A stretch of 64,000 nt of DNA from Pseudofrankia saprophytica (GTDB taxonomy: Bacteria; Actinomycetota; Actinomycetes; Frankiales; Frankiaceae), in assembly GCF_000235425.2 (NCBI RefSeq), contig NZ_KI912266.1, positions 5,881,582-5,945,581 of the forward strand, given 5' to 3'. The notes below the pieces were generated by a model. The model was not told the origin of the DNA. It was given only the letters and a program-made list of their open reading frames with translations, and did not search any database. Positions within the stretch are counted from its first letter, which is position 1. Every line of letters starts with the position of its first letter. Below are positions 44,924 to 53,281 of this stretch, piece after piece. The translations under genes were made by a program, and so were the position numbers.

Positions 44924-45007
44924 TCTCAGCTCATCATCGACGGCCGAACCGTGGCCGTCTTTTCGTATTCGGTCAAGTCCTTGCCCATAGCGGCCAAAGT
45001 CCGGGAC
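44924..45007 (-). repeat. Island element RE1, copy c
   Basis: Minus strand, toward the amidohydrolase: GGCCGCTATGGGCAAGGACT, TGACCGAATACGAAAAGAC, then a perfect stem GACGGCC / GGCCGTC around ACGGTTC and GATGATGAGC. Its stem arms are identical to those of copy e. Confidence 0.85.
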
Positions 45008-45136
45008 GGGGGCGTCAGTGGTGTCCAACGGGTACGTGGGACGCCGAGTCCCGGGCTCCGGCAGCACACCGGCGCGCCTGCGACAGGCTTTCCGTCCGCG
45101 ATTTTCGATCGCGCCCGTGATCTGTGGGGATAATGG

Positions 45137-45376
45137 ACGCGAATGGGTCTCGTGACCGGCCCAAACAAGGACCTGCTACGCAAGGAACAGGCGTCGGGTT
45201 TATTGTCGATGCCCAGGCGGCCGAGCACGCGGGTCTCACCCCGATGTGGATGCCACAGATCCCCGGTTACTTCGACGCGCCCACCGTGGCCGCGTTCATG
45301 GGGCAAGCGACGACCTGCATGGAGCTGGGGACATCGGTCCCGCCGGTCCAGACGCTGCTGTCCATGGCTCAGTTCC
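45137..45376 (+). pseudogene. LLM-class oxidoreductase, N-terminal fragment
   Basis: The frames GLVTGPNKDLLRKEQAS and GFIVDAQAAEHAGLTPMWMP, with IPGYFDAPTVAAFMGQATT, match the LLM pseudogene at 35694, including the MWxPQIPGYFDA block. A frame change lies near 45190. The reading ends at about 45376, where the ferredoxin stop begins. It is the mirror-image partner of the amidohydrolase at 44891, as at 35 kb. Confidence 0.78.
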
Positions 45377-45761
45377 TTGGCTCGTCGACGACGCGAACGG
45401 ACTGGCTGGCCGGCAGAGCCTGGCCGGGGCGTACGCCGTTCTTGCGCACTGCGACGTCGCCCGTTGCGCGCGCCCGGCAGGCGAGCCGAAGCCGGGTGAG
45501 ATCACGACGGTGCGCGCCGGGAAGCCTGTGTTCGAGGGCGTCCTGTTCCTCCTCGTCGGCGGGCGTCAGGTGCTCGGCGCCACGAAGTACCTCGACGTGG
45601 CACACCGTGCACGTCGCCTGGCCGTAACACACGGTGGGCCAGTGGTACCCGAGACGCCACGCGGCCTCGATGATCGTCTCTCCGGGCTCGAGCTCGAGTT
45701 CGGCGCCGATGGGGTCGATGTGCACTACCGGCCCCCGGCGGCCGCCCTGCTGTTCGGTCAT
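45369..45761 (-). CDS. Plant-type [2Fe-2S] ferredoxin (130 aa)
   Basis: ATG 45761 overlaps the flavoprotein stop by 4 nt. The cluster ligands lie in PTVCYGQATCTVCHVEV (three Cys) and LRLACRA (fourth). The N-terminus LELEPGETIIEAAWRLGY is the typical beta-grasp start. The last 30 residues extend beyond the usual domain and end where an LLM fragment begins on the opposite strand, so the tail may be junction sequence. It probably carries electrons to the Rieske oxygenase two genes upstream. No dedicated reductase gene is present in the window. Confidence 0.88.
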   Translation of the reverse strand: MTEQQGGRRGPVVHIDPIGAELELEPGETIIEAAWRLGYHWPTVCYGQATCTVCHVEVLRGAEHLTPADEEEQDALEHRLPGAHRRDLTRLRLACRARATGDVAVRKNGVRPGQALPASQSVRVVDEPRN

Positions 45762-47452
45762 GTCACCACTCGGTCCCCGGAGGCGACGAGCGCGGCGTGT
45801 TTCATGCCGATGTAGGAGAACACGAAACTGTTGCCGATGCTGGCGCCCGCGCCGAGGTAGGTGCGGCCCATGACCGACGCGGTGCAGTTCCCGGCGGCGT
45901 AGAGGCCGGGGATCGGGTCGTGGTTTGTGTCGAGTACCCGGGCGTGCTCGTCGCACAGGAGGCCGCCGCTGGTGCCGACGTCGCCCGGATAGAGCTCGAC
46001 CGCGTAGAACGGCGGTTTCTCGACAGGTCCCAGCGACGCGTTGGGCTTGTGGGCGTAGTCGCCCTGGTACCGCTCGTGGGCGCCTTCGCCGCGGTGGAAG
46101 TCGGGGTCGGTGCCCTGCTTCGCGAACGTGTTGAACCGTGCCACCGTGGCTGCCAGCCCGGCGGGGTCGATGCCGCACGCCTGGGCGAGTTCCTCCAGTG
46201 TGCCGGCTTTCTTCATGTAGCCGCTGGTGAACCATTCCTCGGGGGTGTCGGGGCGGAAGGCGAACAGGTAGCGGCCACGGTGGCGGGAGTCCATGACGAG
46301 CCAGCTGGGGATGGCGTCGCCGTCGACGTTGCGTGCGTACATCTGCCGGCCGGCCTCCATGTACGAGACCGCCTCGTTGAAGTACCGGCGGCCGGTTCGG
46401 TCGACAATGATCGAACCTGGCTTGCACCGCTCGCCGTTGTGCATGCTCGGACGGCCGTTCGGTTGGACTGAGGCTGGGATCCACAACGCCTCGTCCATGA
46501 AGTCGACGGCGGCGCCGGCCCCCATGGCGGCTTCGATCGCCTCGCCGGTGTCCCCCGGATTGGCGATCGTCCATGCGCCGTCGTTCGGCTGTCTCGAGTA
46601 CCGCTTGCGCATCTCGGCGTTGCGGCCGAAGCCGCCCGAGCTCAGCAGCACGGCGTGGCGGACGCGGATACGGATGGTCTGTCCGTCCCGGTCGGCGACG
46701 ACGCCGACCACCCGGCCGTCCTCCACGATCAGGTCGACCAACCCGGTGTTCGTCCAGACCGATGCCCCGGCGGCGAGCGCGACCTTCAGGGTCTGGGCCA
46801 CCAGTGCCCCGCCGTTGGCCAGCCGGGTCTGGCGCCGCAGCCGGCCGACGGCCGTCCGCACCCCGACGCGCACGGCCGAACGCATGGCTTTCGGTCGCCG
46901 CTTGACCATTTGCAGCGCGGACGCCTCGCGGGTCATGACGACGATCCCGAGCGCGATCGTCATCCCCGGCATCAGCTTGTCGAACCACGGTCCGAGCTGA
47001 TTACCATCGGTCACCGCGGGTTCGATCGAGCGCCCGCGGGCCTTGCCGCCATGGACGTCCGTCACGTCGGCGTAGTAGTCGCTGTAGCCCTCGCACCGTT
47101 CGAACCGCATGCCCAGGTCCTGGAGGAAGTGGACCATGGTGTTGCCTTCGGTGACGTAGGCGACCCGGCGTTCCTTCGACGACGCCGGGCCGACGTCCCC
47201 GACCACGGAGTCGAAGTACGCCAGCGCGTCCTCGAGGGAGTCGGGAACCCCTTCGGCCTGCATGAGCGGGTTGTTCGGCAGCCACAGGACGCCCCCCGAC
47301 ATCGCCGTCGAGCCGCCGAGCATTGGCTGCTTCTCGATGAGAAGCGTCTCCAGCCCGCTGGCCGCCGCGGTCGCGGCGCCGCACAGGCCGCCGCCCGATC
47401 CCACGACGACGATGTCAGTGACGTGGTTGTAGCTGGCGTCCGAATTCGACAC
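45758..47452 (-). CDS. 3-ketosteroid-delta1-dehydrogenase-like flavoprotein (564 aa)
   Basis: GTG 47452 has GGAGGGG upstream. The FAD motif IVVVGSGGGLCGAATAAASG opens the protein. GGSTAMSGGVLWLPNNPLM and the C-terminal TYLGAGASIGNSFVFSYIG are typical of the KstD/fumarate-reductase flavoprotein group. KstD relatives remove hydrogens from a cyclic 3-ketone ring to make a conjugated enone; fumarate-reductase-like activity is the other possibility. It lies between the Rieske oxygenase and the ferredoxin. A longer upstream frame is rejected, as it runs across the intergenic gap with no homology. Confidence 0.87.
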   Translation of the reverse strand: MSNSDASYNHVTDIVVVGSGGGLCGAATAAASGLETLLIEKQPMLGGSTAMSGGVLWLPNNPLMQAEGVPDSLEDALAYFDSVVGDVGPASSKERRVAYVTEGNTMVHFLQDLGMRFERCEGYSDYYADVTDVHGGKARGRSIEPAVTDGNQLGPWFDKLMPGMTIALGIVVMTREASALQMVKRRPKAMRSAVRVGVRTAVGRLRRQTRLANGGALVAQTLKVALAAGASVWTNTGLVDLIVEDGRVVGVVADRDGQTIRIRVRHAVLLSSGGFGRNAEMRKRYSRQPNDGAWTIANPGDTGEAIEAAMGAGAAVDFMDEALWIPASVQPNGRPSMHNGERCKPGSIIVDRTGRRYFNEAVSYMEAGRQMYARNVDGDAIPSWLVMDSRHRGRYLFAFRPDTPEEWFTSGYMKKAGTLEELAQACGIDPAGLAATVARFNTFAKQGTDPDFHRGEGAHERYQGDYAHKPNASLGPVEKPPFYAVELYPGDVGTSGGLLCDEHARVLDTNHDPIPGLYAAGNCTASVMGRTYLGAGASIGNSFVFSYIGMKHAALVASGDRVVT

Positions 47453-47520
47453 GGTGCCCCCTCCATGGAGTGGATGGCTTCGGTGGGGTCGCTCAGGTGG
47501 GGTGCCTTCGGTGGGGTGCC

Positions 47521-48864
47521 TCAGCCGGCGAGGTACCGGTCGAGTTCGGTGTGCATGTTGCTGATGAGCTGTTCCCACTCCGTGGCGAGGCGGTGTTCGC
47601 GGTAGCTACGCGAATGGAGGCCGCGTTGCTGGCCCGCGATGTTGCCGAAGTCCTGGCGCGGGATCTGGCCCCAGTTCTCGTCGTCGTCGGAGGCGAAGCG
47701 ACCCTTCAGCTTCGCGCGGCCAGGCTCGTCGCCCTCGGGGTACATGGTCAGCGACCACACTTCGAAGCGGCACCACTCGGGGTCGTCGTTGTAGGGGCGG
47801 ACCCGATAGGAAAGCGCGTTGCCGAACTGGGGAATCATGATGAAATTCGGGAACATGAACACCTCGCCGCCCCACAGCCGCATGCCTTCCGGCGTGGGGC
47901 GCAGCGGGATGCCGGCGCCTTCGGCGTAGTCGAACAACGCCTTGATTGCCGCGGTCGGGAAGTCCTCGCCGGGTGGGACCCGGTTCTTCATTCCCCGGAA
48001 GACATGCAGGTCCCGTTCGAGGGTCATCGCGTCCTGGCCTTCCCACAGGATCCGTGACCGTTCCAGGAACGCCTCGCTGCCCCGCCCCTGGGAGACGCCG
48101 CCCGCGGCCGGGTCGAACCGGCCCCGGAAACGGCCGTGGCCGTTCTCGAACGCGGTGTACTCGACATTCCCGACCGGGTAGTCGTCACCCAGCCCGAAGG
48201 TGAGCTGCGGGTGGGTTCCCATCACGTGGTAACCCTCGTGGAACGCTTCCTGGGCAATCTTCCAGTTCGCGTTGAGGACGGTTTCCTTCCACCACCACAC
48301 CCGCATGTTCTCGACGCAGACGTCGTCCAGCAGCCCCGCTGCCGGCGCCAGCGCCTCCCGTAACGGGCGGGCGTCCGGGTCCATGTTGACCCAGACGCAG
48401 GCGCCCCAGGTGTCGACCTTGCACTCCTGCAGCCGGATGTCGTCGGGGCGCAGGCTCTCCGGCGTGAACCCCTCGGCGCCGTACACGAACGAGTTGCTGC
48501 CGTCGAGGTTCCAGCGCCACCCGTGGAACGGGCAGACGATCTGCCCGCCACCGAGCCGTCCGGAGCCCTTGCACAGCTGGGTGGCCCGATGACGGCAGGT
48601 GTTGTGGAACGCCTTGATCGACCGGTCAGGCTGGCGCACCACCAGAATCGACTGGTCGCAGATCTCGTACTCGACGAAGTCCCCGGGTTGGGGGATCTCT
48701 TCGAGGCGGCACGCCATCTGCCAGACGCGCGGCCACAGGTACTCCTTTTCGAGCTCGTAGAACCCTCGGTCGTAGTAACGCTCGCGAGGTACATGTAAAA
48801 GGTCGCGCATCGCGAACGGGACATGACCGGCGGCGACGGGCCGGCGGTAGTCAGCGAGAGCCAT
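47521..48864 (-). CDS. Rieske non-haem iron oxygenase, large subunit (447 aa)
   Basis: The Rieske cluster ligands are C90/H92 (TCRHR) and C111/H114 (CPFHGW). The mononuclear iron site lies in EAFHEGYHVMGTHPQ with His213 and His218. The usual bridging Asp is replaced by Glu (E210 or E206). The layout is that of ring-hydroxylating oxygenase alpha subunits and KshA-like monooxygenases. No beta subunit is encoded next to it, which favours a homomeric enzyme. Electrons probably come from the ferredoxin two genes downstream. The substrate is likely a cyclic compound also seen by the KstD-like enzyme. Confidence 0.93.
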   Translation of the reverse strand: MALADYRRPVAAGHVPFAMRDLLHVPRERYYDRGFYELEKEYLWPRVWQMACRLEEIPQPGDFVEYEICDQSILVVRQPDRSIKAFHNTCRHRATQLCKGSGRLGGGQIVCPFHGWRWNLDGSNSFVYGAEGFTPESLRPDDIRLQECKVDTWGACVWVNMDPDARPLREALAPAAGLLDDVCVENMRVWWWKETVLNANWKIAQEAFHEGYHVMGTHPQLTFGLGDDYPVGNVEYTAFENGHGRFRGRFDPAAGGVSQGRGSEAFLERSRILWEGQDAMTLERDLHVFRGMKNRVPPGEDFPTAAIKALFDYAEGAGIPLRPTPEGMRLWGGEVFMFPNFIMIPQFGNALSYRVRPYNDDPEWCRFEVWSLTMYPEGDEPGRAKLKGRFASDDDENWGQIPRQDFGNIAGQQRGLHSRSYREHRLATEWEQLISNMHTELDRYLAG

Positions 48865-48919
48865 CGACGTCTACCTCCTTCCGTGCGGGAATTTTCGGGC
48901 GGGGCTTCCCGGGCCGGCC

Positions 48920-49162
48920 TCAGCCCGCCGGGCGGATCTCCCCGATTTCGGCACCGATCTCGTAGACCGTCTCGAGGGTGCCGGTCCAGTGCACCGTGCC
49001 GGACGCGCCGGCTTCGACCTCGGTCTCGGCCTTGTCGGTGGCGATGATGAACAGCGGTTCGCCTTCCTGGACGTGCGCTCCCTCGGCCACGAGCAGGTCG
49101 ATGAGTTCCGCCTCCGAGATCGCGACCGACACCCGTGGAATACGAATGGTGAACTCAGCCAT
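48920..49162 (-). CDS. Free-standing lipoyl-domain protein (80 aa)
   Basis: ATG 49162 overlaps the E1-beta end by 8 nt. The whole protein is one biotinyl/lipoyl fold (IRIPRVSVAISEAELIDLLV, GAHVQEGEPLFIIATDKAE, ASGTVHW). The lipoylated Lys is in the ATDKAETE turn. A normal E2 would continue into an E1/E3-binding domain and an acyltransferase core; both are absent. It could serve as the swinging arm for the adjoining E1 pair, handing its acyl group to an E2 encoded elsewhere or directly to an acceptor. Confidence 0.85.
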   Translation of the reverse strand: MAEFTIRIPRVSVAISEAELIDLLVAEGAHVQEGEPLFIIATDKAETEVEAGASGTVHWTGTLETVYEIGAEIGEIRPAG

Positions 49163-50195
49163 GTGCACCCGTCTTAGCCGATTCCAACCCGAGCGTCCGC
49201 CGAACGGCCGCGACAATGCGCTTGGCACTCGGATACACCTGTGACTCCAGCGCCGGCGGCGCCGGATTCGGCACGAACCGGGCACCCACCCGCTCCACCG
49301 GTGCCGAAAGCCGGCCGAACAGCTCCCGCTGCAGGATCGCGGCGATCTCCGCCCCCGGCCCGGCGAACTGCACCGCGTCGTGCACGACGACCGCCCGCGT
49401 CGTGCGGCCCACGGACTCGACCATCGCCGCCACGTCGAGCGGGACGAGGGTGCGCAGGTCGAGCACCTCGGCGCTGACGCCGTCGGCCTCGAGCTGGATC
49501 GCCGCGCCGAGCGCCTCCACCACCCCGCGGCCGTAGCTGATCAACGTGACGTCGCTGCCCGGTCGCTTCACGTCCGCCTGGCCGAGCGGGACCGAGAAGC
49601 CAGGGTCGACCGGCACCATCCCGCGCTGGGCCCCCAGCCGGATCGTCTCCACGAAGATGCACGGGTCGTCGTCGAAGATCGCCGACGTGAGCAGTCCTTT
49701 GCCGTCCCGCGGCGTCGAGGGCACGACCACCTTGAGGCCCGGGACGTGCATGAACCACGCTTCCAGCGACTGTGAGTGCGTCGCCCCGGTCCCTATCCCG
49801 CCGTAGACCTGCGTCCGGACGGTAATGGGTGCGCTCGTCCGCCCCCCTGTCATGAACCGCAGCTTCGCCGCGTTGTTGACGATCTGGTCGGCGGCGATGC
49901 CGATAAAGTCCATAATCATGATCTCGGCGACCGGACGGAACCCCTCCATCGCGGCGCCAATCGCCGCGCCCACGATCGCCGACTCGGAGATCGGCGTGTC
50001 GAGCACCCGCTCAGTGCCGTACTTGGTCGACAGCCCCTTGGTCGGCCCGCTGGCGCCGGGGTCGGCGATGTCCTCCCCCAGCAGGAAGACGCGTTCGTCG
50101 CGCGCCAGCGCCTGGTCCAACGCGAGGTTCAACGCCTCGCGCATCGTCATTCGTCGCTCGTCCACGTCCACCTCTATGCGGGTCCGTTGAGCCAA
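49155..50195 (-). CDS. 2-oxoacid dehydrogenase E1 component, beta subunit (346 aa)
   Basis: A transketolase-like pyrimidine-binding domain (REALNLALDQALARDERVFL, GEDIADPGAS) is followed by the transketolase C-terminal domain (YGRGVVEALGAAIQLEADGV). Together they match the beta subunits of branched-chain, acetoin or pyruvate dehydrogenases. An alternative start at the MTMREAL methionines would lose about 15 residues. It is encoded directly after E1-alpha and overlaps the lipoyl gene. It would complete the TPP site that decarboxylates a 2-oxo acid derived from the pathway. Confidence 0.92.
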   Translation of the reverse strand: MAQRTRIEVDVDERRMTMREALNLALDQALARDERVFLLGEDIADPGASGPTKGLSTKYGTERVLDTPISESAIVGAAIGAAMEGFRPVAEIMIMDFIGIAADQIVNNAAKLRFMTGGRTSAPITVRTQVYGGIGTGATHSQSLEAWFMHVPGLKVVVPSTPRDGKGLLTSAIFDDDPCIFVETIRLGAQRGMVPVDPGFSVPLGQADVKRPGSDVTLISYGRGVVEALGAAIQLEADGVSAEVLDLRTLVPLDVAAMVESVGRTTRAVVVHDAVQFAGPGAEIAAILQRELFGRLSAPVERVGARFVPNPAPPALESQVYPSAKRIVAAVRRTLGLESAKTGAHG

Positions 50196-50271
50196 TCAAG
50201 TGTGCGATCATGGTGAACCCGGCGCGGTCTGCGAGGCGCTCTCCCAGCGACGCCAGGCGGGATATGCAGGC

Positions 50272-51270
50272 CTAGGCGGGGCAGTTGCGTGGGTCGGCGT
50301 ACACATCGCGATCCAGCTCGTCGACCAGTGCGCCCGGCGCCGTCAGGACGACAGTCAGTGCTTCCTCGACCGCCGTGGCCGCCGCCGCGTCGATCTCGTC
50401 GAGGTCGGGCTCACTACAGATCCCGGCCAGACACAGCCGCGACCGGAACCGCGGGATCGGGTCGGCCTCCAACGCGGCGGCCAACTGCTCAGTCGGGATG
50501 TACGCCATCGGGTCGCCGAAGTAGTGGCCGCGGAACCGGAACGTCACGCACTCCAGCAGCGTCGGGCCGTCCCCGCTCCTCGCTCGGTCCACCGCCTCGG
50601 TCAACGCGGCGACGACGGCGAGCGGATCGTTGCCGTCGACGCGGACACCTGGCATGCCGTACCCGCTCGCCCGATGCGCGACCTGGGAGATCTTCATCGT
50701 GTGCTCGGTCGGCGTCATCTCGGCGTACAGGTTGTTCTGGCAGAGCAGCACCAGCGGCAGATCCCACAGCGCCGCCATGTTCGCCGCCTCGTGAAACGAG
50801 CCGGTGTTCGTGGCCCCGTCGCCGAAACTCGCGACGGTCACCCGGTCGAGGCCCTTGCGCTGGGCGGCCATGGCCAACCCCACCGCGACCGGCGGCCCCG
50901 CTCCCACGATCCCGGTCGACAGCATCACGCCGCATTCCGGGCTGGCAATGTGCATCGTGCCGCCCTTGCCCCGGCTCGACCCCGTCTGTCGACCGAGCAT
51001 CTCGCCGTAGATCTCCACCAGCGGCACGCCTTTGCCGATCAAATCATGCAACCCCCGGTAGTTCGTGACCAACTGGTCGTCCCGCCGAAGGCATACCCCC
51101 ATTGCAGCGGCGATCGCCTCCTGGCCACGAGGCGGCCAGTACACGCACTGCAGCTCACCCGACGCGATCCCCTTACTCAACCGGTCGTCAGCCGCCTTCA
51201 TCAGCGTCATCAGCTCGTACAGCCGGCGCTGCAGCTCGGGTGACACGCCCACCGTTCGATCCGCCGTCAC
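50272..51270 (-). CDS. 2-oxoacid dehydrogenase E1 component, alpha subunit (332 aa)
   Basis: The TPP-binding motif is complete (ASFGDGATNTGSFHEAANMA, then LLCQNNLYAEMT). The N-terminus (KAADDRLSKGIASGELQCV) and the conserved RGKGGTMH loop match the E1-alpha family. It catalyses TPP-dependent decarboxylation of a 2-oxo acid together with E1-beta. It lies 28 bp after the FAH-family gene and 76 bp before E1-beta in the eight-gene operon. The preferred 2-oxo acid is unknown. Confidence 0.92.
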   Translation of the reverse strand: MTADRTVGVSPELQRRLYELMTLMKAADDRLSKGIASGELQCVYWPPRGQEAIAAAMGVCLRRDDQLVTNYRGLHDLIGKGVPLVEIYGEMLGRQTGSSRGKGGTMHIASPECGVMLSTGIVGAGPPVAVGLAMAAQRKGLDRVTVASFGDGATNTGSFHEAANMAALWDLPLVLLCQNNLYAEMTPTEHTMKISQVAHRASGYGMPGVRVDGNDPLAVVAALTEAVDRARSGDGPTLLECVTFRFRGHYFGDPMAYIPTEQLAAALEADPIPRFRSRLCLAGICSEPDLDEIDAAAATAVEEALTVVLTAPGALVDELDRDVYADPRNCPA

Positions 51271-51298
51271 GTTCCGTCCTCCTCGGACCCGGTCCCGC

Positions 51299-52066
51299 TC
51301 ATCCCTCGGCGACCAGGTGGTTGTTCAACACGCCGACCTCTTCCACCTCGCACACGATCTGGTCGCCGACCGCGGCCACCGGAGGCGGCAGTGGCGTGCC
51401 CAGGGTCACCACGTCACCGGGAAAGAGGCTGACCCGGTGGCTGACATGGCTCAACATCTCGCTCGGAGCGAACCTGTAGTGGCGGGTGTTGCCTGACTGG
51501 ACCTTCACGCCGTTGACGGTCCCGGTGATAGCGAGGCCCTGAAGGACCCGTTCCTCGGTGAGGTCCCGCCGGATCCACGGACCCCACGAGGCGAAGCCAT
51601 CGATCGACTTGGCCGTCGCCCAGAGGCCGGGCACCACGTACTCGGCGGCGGTCACGTCGTTGAAAACGCTCCAGCCGAAGATGGCCCCGGCCGCCTCGGC
51701 CGGTGACGCGCCGCTCAGCGGGCGACCGACGACGACGGCCAGCTCCGCCTCCACATTCACTGGCCCGCGCAGCGCCGAGGGCACCCGGATCTCAGCTCCG
51801 TCACCGCTGACGAAGTTGCACGCCTTCGGCACCCACATCGGCTCGGCCCCCGATGGGCGTGACGTGCCCGGTTCCAGGAAACCGCCCATAACAGCAATCA
51901 GCCGGACACCGGCCAGCGGCGCACCGAGCACGACATCCACCAACGGTAACGACTGCCCACTTCGGCGGTACTCACCGAACACATCGCCCACCAGGAGGTG
52001 GAACCGGTCATCCACCACCTCCCCGAAACACGACGTGTCACCGATCAGCGCGCGGCCAAGCAACAT
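51299..52066 (-). CDS. Fumarylacetoacetate-hydrolase-family protein (255 aa)
   Basis: ATG 52066 was chosen over upstream in-frame codons because of the AAGGGG-type site and the usual family length. The FAH core is visible: VNVEAELAVVVGRPLSG with metal-binding Glu residues, GWSVFNDVTAAEY, and LFPGDVVTLGTPLPPPV. Members hydrolyse C-C bonds of beta-diketones, hydrate 2-oxopentenoates or decarboxylate oxaloacetate-like acids. Directly upstream of the E1 genes, it probably produces or hydrates the 2-oxo acid that the E1 enzyme uses. Confidence 0.88.
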   Translation of the reverse strand: MLLGRALIGDTSCFGEVVDDRFHLLVGDVFGEYRRSGQSLPLVDVVLGAPLAGVRLIAVMGGFLEPGTSRPSGAEPMWVPKACNFVSGDGAEIRVPSALRGPVNVEAELAVVVGRPLSGASPAEAAGAIFGWSVFNDVTAAEYVVPGLWATAKSIDGFASWGPWIRRDLTEERVLQGLAITGTVNGVKVQSGNTRHYRFAPSEMLSHVSHRVSLFPGDVVTLGTPLPPPVAAVGDQIVCEVEEVGVLNNHLVAEG

Positions 52067-52208
52067 GGCTGGTACCCCTTCTACGACTGGAGGACTCGGT
52101 AAGGAAATCCCTGCCTGGTGTGGCGAGTGCCGGCCGATCGGCTGCTGGCGTTCGTCCGACTCGGCTGAATCGGATCGCGGCGGGCGAGCAGCCGCCGCCC
52201 GGCTCGCG

Positions 52209-52790
52209 TCAGTACTCGAGTTCCGCATACGAGGGGTCATTCCGGTCCCGGGAGCCGAGACCGAGAAGCGGCGGCGGCGGACCTCCCGCCGGGGCGATAT
52301 ATGTGAGCTCCACGATCACTAGCCGATTCGCGATCTTCCACTCGCCGTCACGGCGTTCGAAACGATCGACGTAGCGCCCGAGCGCGAGTAGGAGGCGTTC
52401 CTCGCCGTCCGTCTCCATGCTCTGCCACGCCATGAAGTACGTCTCGCAACCCGCGGTCTCGTCGCCGTGCAGGGTGATGAGCTGGTTCGTGACGTGATGC
52501 GCCGAGACCTTCCACGAGCGGGCGAGGTCGGCGATGCCTCGGCCGACAGTCGCGCCCGTGTAGCGCTGGCGGCCGTGGTCGTCGACCGCGTCGGGGTGGT
52601 AGGCGGAACTGATGAGGTCCGGATCAGCGCGGTCCACGCCGCGGCAGTACCGCATGATCGCCTCACGGATGGCCTGCTTGTCGAGCAGCTGCTGGATCGC
52701 TGCGCGCTCGGTGCCCGCGATGTCCGTCAACGCACGCTGCTCTCCGGAGACGGACGCGAATGATCGACCAGGATGGTGCAGGTACCGCAT
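52209..52790 (-). CDS. SnoaL-like (NTF2-fold) protein (193 aa)
   Basis: After a loose N-terminus, the SnoaL_4 pattern begins at about residue 35 (LLDKQAIREAIMRYCRGVDR), followed by YHPDAVDDHG and the C-terminal strands (RYVDRFERRDGEWKIANRLV). Such cone-shaped proteins act as dehydratases, isomerases, or small subunits of ring oxygenases. It is the first gene of the minus operon with the Rieske oxygenase, so an isomerase or dehydratase role is plausible. The first 20-30 residues may be an overlong start; a later GTG/ATG could be real. Confidence 0.8.
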   Translation of the reverse strand: MRYLHHPGRSFASVSGEQRALTDIAGTERAAIQQLLDKQAIREAIMRYCRGVDRADPDLISSAYHPDAVDDHGRQRYTGATVGRGIADLARSWKVSAHHVTNQLITLHGDETAGCETYFMAWQSMETDGEERLLLALGRYVDRFERRDGEWKIANRLVIVELTYIAPAGGPPPPLLGLGSRDRNDPSYAELEY

Positions 52791-53167
52791 GCCAGACGGG
52801 TGCCTCGCTCGCCCGCGGTCCGCAGCCGAGGAGTAACGCGCGCGCTTTCCCGCGCGGGCGTCGTCTCGGTCAGTCGCCCAGCCGCTGTCACGACCTGGCC
52901 CCTCGGGTTCGGCGACCGGAACGGCCCGACATCGTCACCTTCCTCAGCGTCATTGATCAGTGATCTCCGATGGATTGGCAGCGGATCACGGTCTGCCTGC
53001 ACGTAGGCACCACGTCACCGCGCTGCCGCGTCCACATCGTCCGGTGCGGATGAACAGCACAGGCCGAGCGAGTCCTCACGCTCACGTGACCCACCGAGGT
53101 GGCTGACGGAGTCGATCTCGTCGTGGACCTGCGGGCGCTCTGCCCGCGAACCGGGTTCGGCGGTGCC
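52791..53167. other. Gene-free region between divergent operons
   Basis: No gene is recognised. It should contain the promoter of the eight-gene minus operon; RE1 copy d borders it on the right. Confidence 0.5.
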
Positions 53168-53255
53168 CTGTCGGCTCATCATCGACGGGTCGAACCGTGG
53201 CCGTCTTTGCAGGTTCGGTCAAGTGTTTGCCCATTCCGGCCACACCGGTGTCCGT
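53168..53255 (-). repeat. Island element RE1, copy d
   Basis: Minus strand: GGCCGGAATGGGCAAACACTT, in which the palindrome is CAAA-CA-CTTG, then GACCGAACCTGCAAAGACGG. The stem keeps only its outer five pairs (GACGG-type with CCGTC), then GATGATGAGCCGACAGGG. It is oriented toward the SnoaL-led operon and ends 26 bp before the AraC gene on the other strand. Confidence 0.8.
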
Positions 53256-53281
53256 TCCCACCGCTGCACTAGGGTCCGTCC

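Noticed and set aside
45762-46988. Upstream extension of the ferredoxin frame to 539 codons
   Set aside because: The extension is an Arg-rich shadow of the KstD-like gene; the real ferredoxin begins at ATG 45761 with an ATGA overlap.
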